Assembly (NCBI GenBank): GCA_023447335.1
Contig: JAEXOD010000180.1
Location: forward strand, 1-25,617
DNA: 25,617 nucleotides
Reading direction: 5' to 3'
Source of the DNA: Bacteroidota bacterium
Lineage (GTDB): Bacteria > Bacteroidota > Ignavibacteria > Ignavibacteriales > Melioribacteraceae
Part shown: positions 24,840 to 25,617 of the stretch, piece after piece
How the letters are laid out: the number at the start of each line of letters is the position of its first letter
Numbering within the stretch: position 1 is the stretch's first letter
Program-made: the position numbers and the translations under genes
Notes under the pieces: generated by a model
Databases searched by the model: none
What the model was told of the DNA's origin: nothing
Seen by the model: the letters and a program-made list of their open reading frames with translations, nothing else

Positions 24840-25617
24840 TTGAGAAAATTTAAGTATTCTTTATATTTTATTGTTTTCTTTGCAACCGTTTTTAACGGTC
24901 AAGAAAAATTATACTATTTAAATAAAATTGATACAATAAAAATAAATTTTAATAACAAATACTTTTTATCGTCTACAAATATTGTTCCTTTAAGCGATTC
25001 AGTAATACTTAGAGGAAAAAGGTTAAATATAAATGAATATAAACTTTCATTCATAGAGAGTAGTATTTCACTGGATGATAGTTTGGAATATTCTATATTC
25101 GATACGATATTTGTTTTTTATAAATCTTACAAGTACGGGTTAAAAAAAATATATCAAAATAAAACTTTGGTTACGAAATTTGATCCGGAGTTTAGAGATT
25201 CAATAAGAGTTATAAAACTTGATCCAAATGCATTTTCAGGAGATGCAATTTTTGGAAAAGGACTGCAAAAAAGTGGTACAATTGTTAGAGGTTTTACGGT
25301 TGGTACAAATAAAGATTTTACTTTAAATAGCGGACTAAGATTACAATTAAGCGGTAAACTTTCGGAAGATATTGAAATAACTGCGGCTTTAACTGACGAG
25401 AATACTCCGATACAACCTGAAGGGAATAGTGAAAAACTGGAAGAATTAGATAAAGTTTTTATTGAAATTAAACACAAAAATGCGGTTGGTACTTTTGGTG
25501 ATTATGATTATAATACAAATATCGGACAATTCGGTTTATTTAATAGAAAACTTCAAGGGCTTAAAACAGAAATAATGTTTAATAATTTTAATTCTAATTT
25601 TTCGTACGCAACAAGTA
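24840..25617 (+). CDS. Exported protein of unknown function, N-terminal part (3' cut by window edge)
   Basis: The frame is open from TTG at 24840 to the window end (259 codons). TTG follows an in-frame TAA (24837-24839) immediately. It is the only start that keeps the signal peptide (MRKFKYSLYFIVFFATVFNG, then QEKLYY), and no ATG occurs in frame until near the end. No SD is visible. After ~100 residues of unrecognised sequence, the chain shows 'GTIVRGFTVGTNKDFTLNSG', 'LQLSGKLSEDIEITAAL' and 'DENTPIQPEGNSEKLEELD', then 'GTFGDYDYNTNIGQFGLFNR'. Segments like these occur in large surface or outer-membrane proteins of Bacteroidota and Ignavibacteria, where alternating strands suggest a beta-rich barrel-associated protein. 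The name and function remain unknown. It is preceded by the export-operon terminator, so it is probably a separate unit. Confidence 0.8.
   Translation, partial: MRKFKYSLYFIVFFATVFNGQEKLYYLNKIDTIKINFNNKYFLSSTNIVPLSDSVILRGKRLNINEYKLSFIESSISLDDSLEYSIFDTIFVFYKSYKYGLKKIYQNKTLVTKFDPEFRDSIRVIKLDPNAFSGDAIFGKGLQKSGTIVRGFTVGTNKDFTLNSGLRLQLSGKLSEDIEITAALTDENTPIQPEGNSEKLEELDKVFIEIKHKNAVGTFGDYDYNTNIGQFGLFNRKLQGLKTEIMFNNFNSNFSYATS

Noticed and set aside
25154..25477. 107-codon open frame on the minus strand
   Set aside because: It is antisense to the exported protein frame, which has a signal peptide and family-like motifs; the minus-strand product has no recognisable feature.
1..25617. CRISPR arrays, insertion sequences, phage genes or attachment sites
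   Set aside because: No spaced direct repeats, transposase, integrase or phage structural motif was seen on either strand.

Overview
The window is an AT-rich, gene-dense chromosomal segment whose content fits the Ignavibacteria/Bacteroidota–Chlorobi side of the tree. The clearest clue is a secreted protein ending in an 'NYPNPFNPTT' sorting domain, typical of type IX secretion (T9SS) cargo in Ignavibacteriales. A Bacteroidota-type S9B dipeptidyl peptidase and a SprA-era style outer-surface protein agree with this. Shine-Dalgarno (SD) sites are clear at many genes. Several genes start with TTG or GTG. The taxonomic placement is inferred from protein character only. No phage, insertion sequence, CRISPR array or integration site is visible, and every gap between genes is under 300 bases.

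Layout. (1) 1-4407: the 3' end of glnS (+) converges on gltX (-) across one shared bidirectional terminator. Upstream of gltX, on the same strand, is a hybrid sensor protein (a pseudo-histidine kinase with three receiver domains). (2) 4408-7616: a divergent intergenic region, then a large secreted T9SS-type protein (+) and its terminator. (3) 7617-11963: on the minus strand, a putative promoter, tRNA-Leu(UAG), tig and clpP, a terminator, then a separate S9B dipeptidyl peptidase gene. (4) 12078-18778: a tight plus-strand cluster of a membrane Ser/Thr kinase with an extracytoplasmic beta-propeller, murA, a membrane-anchored HEXXH protein and a CCA-adding-type nucleotidyltransferase. (5) 18864-24739: a five-gene MacAB-TolC-like export operon with two separate, paralogous permeases and a terminator. 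(6) 24840-end: the start of an unrecognised exported protein with a TTG start.

How the genes work together. Most are housekeeping: two related aminoacyl-tRNA synthetases, chaperone plus protease for new or damaged proteins, peptidoglycan precursor synthesis and tRNA 3'-end synthesis (the tRNA-Leu here lacks an encoded CCA). The less ordinary parts are the histidine-less hybrid kinase, the kinase-propeller protein placed directly ahead of murA and an integral-membrane metallopeptidase-like gene, a histidine-rich loop in trigger factor, and a palindrome overlapping the putative promoter of the tRNA-tig-clpP unit. I see no clear undescribed system. The kinase-murA-peptidase-nucleotidyltransferase cluster and the pseudokinase are the best candidates for follow-up.
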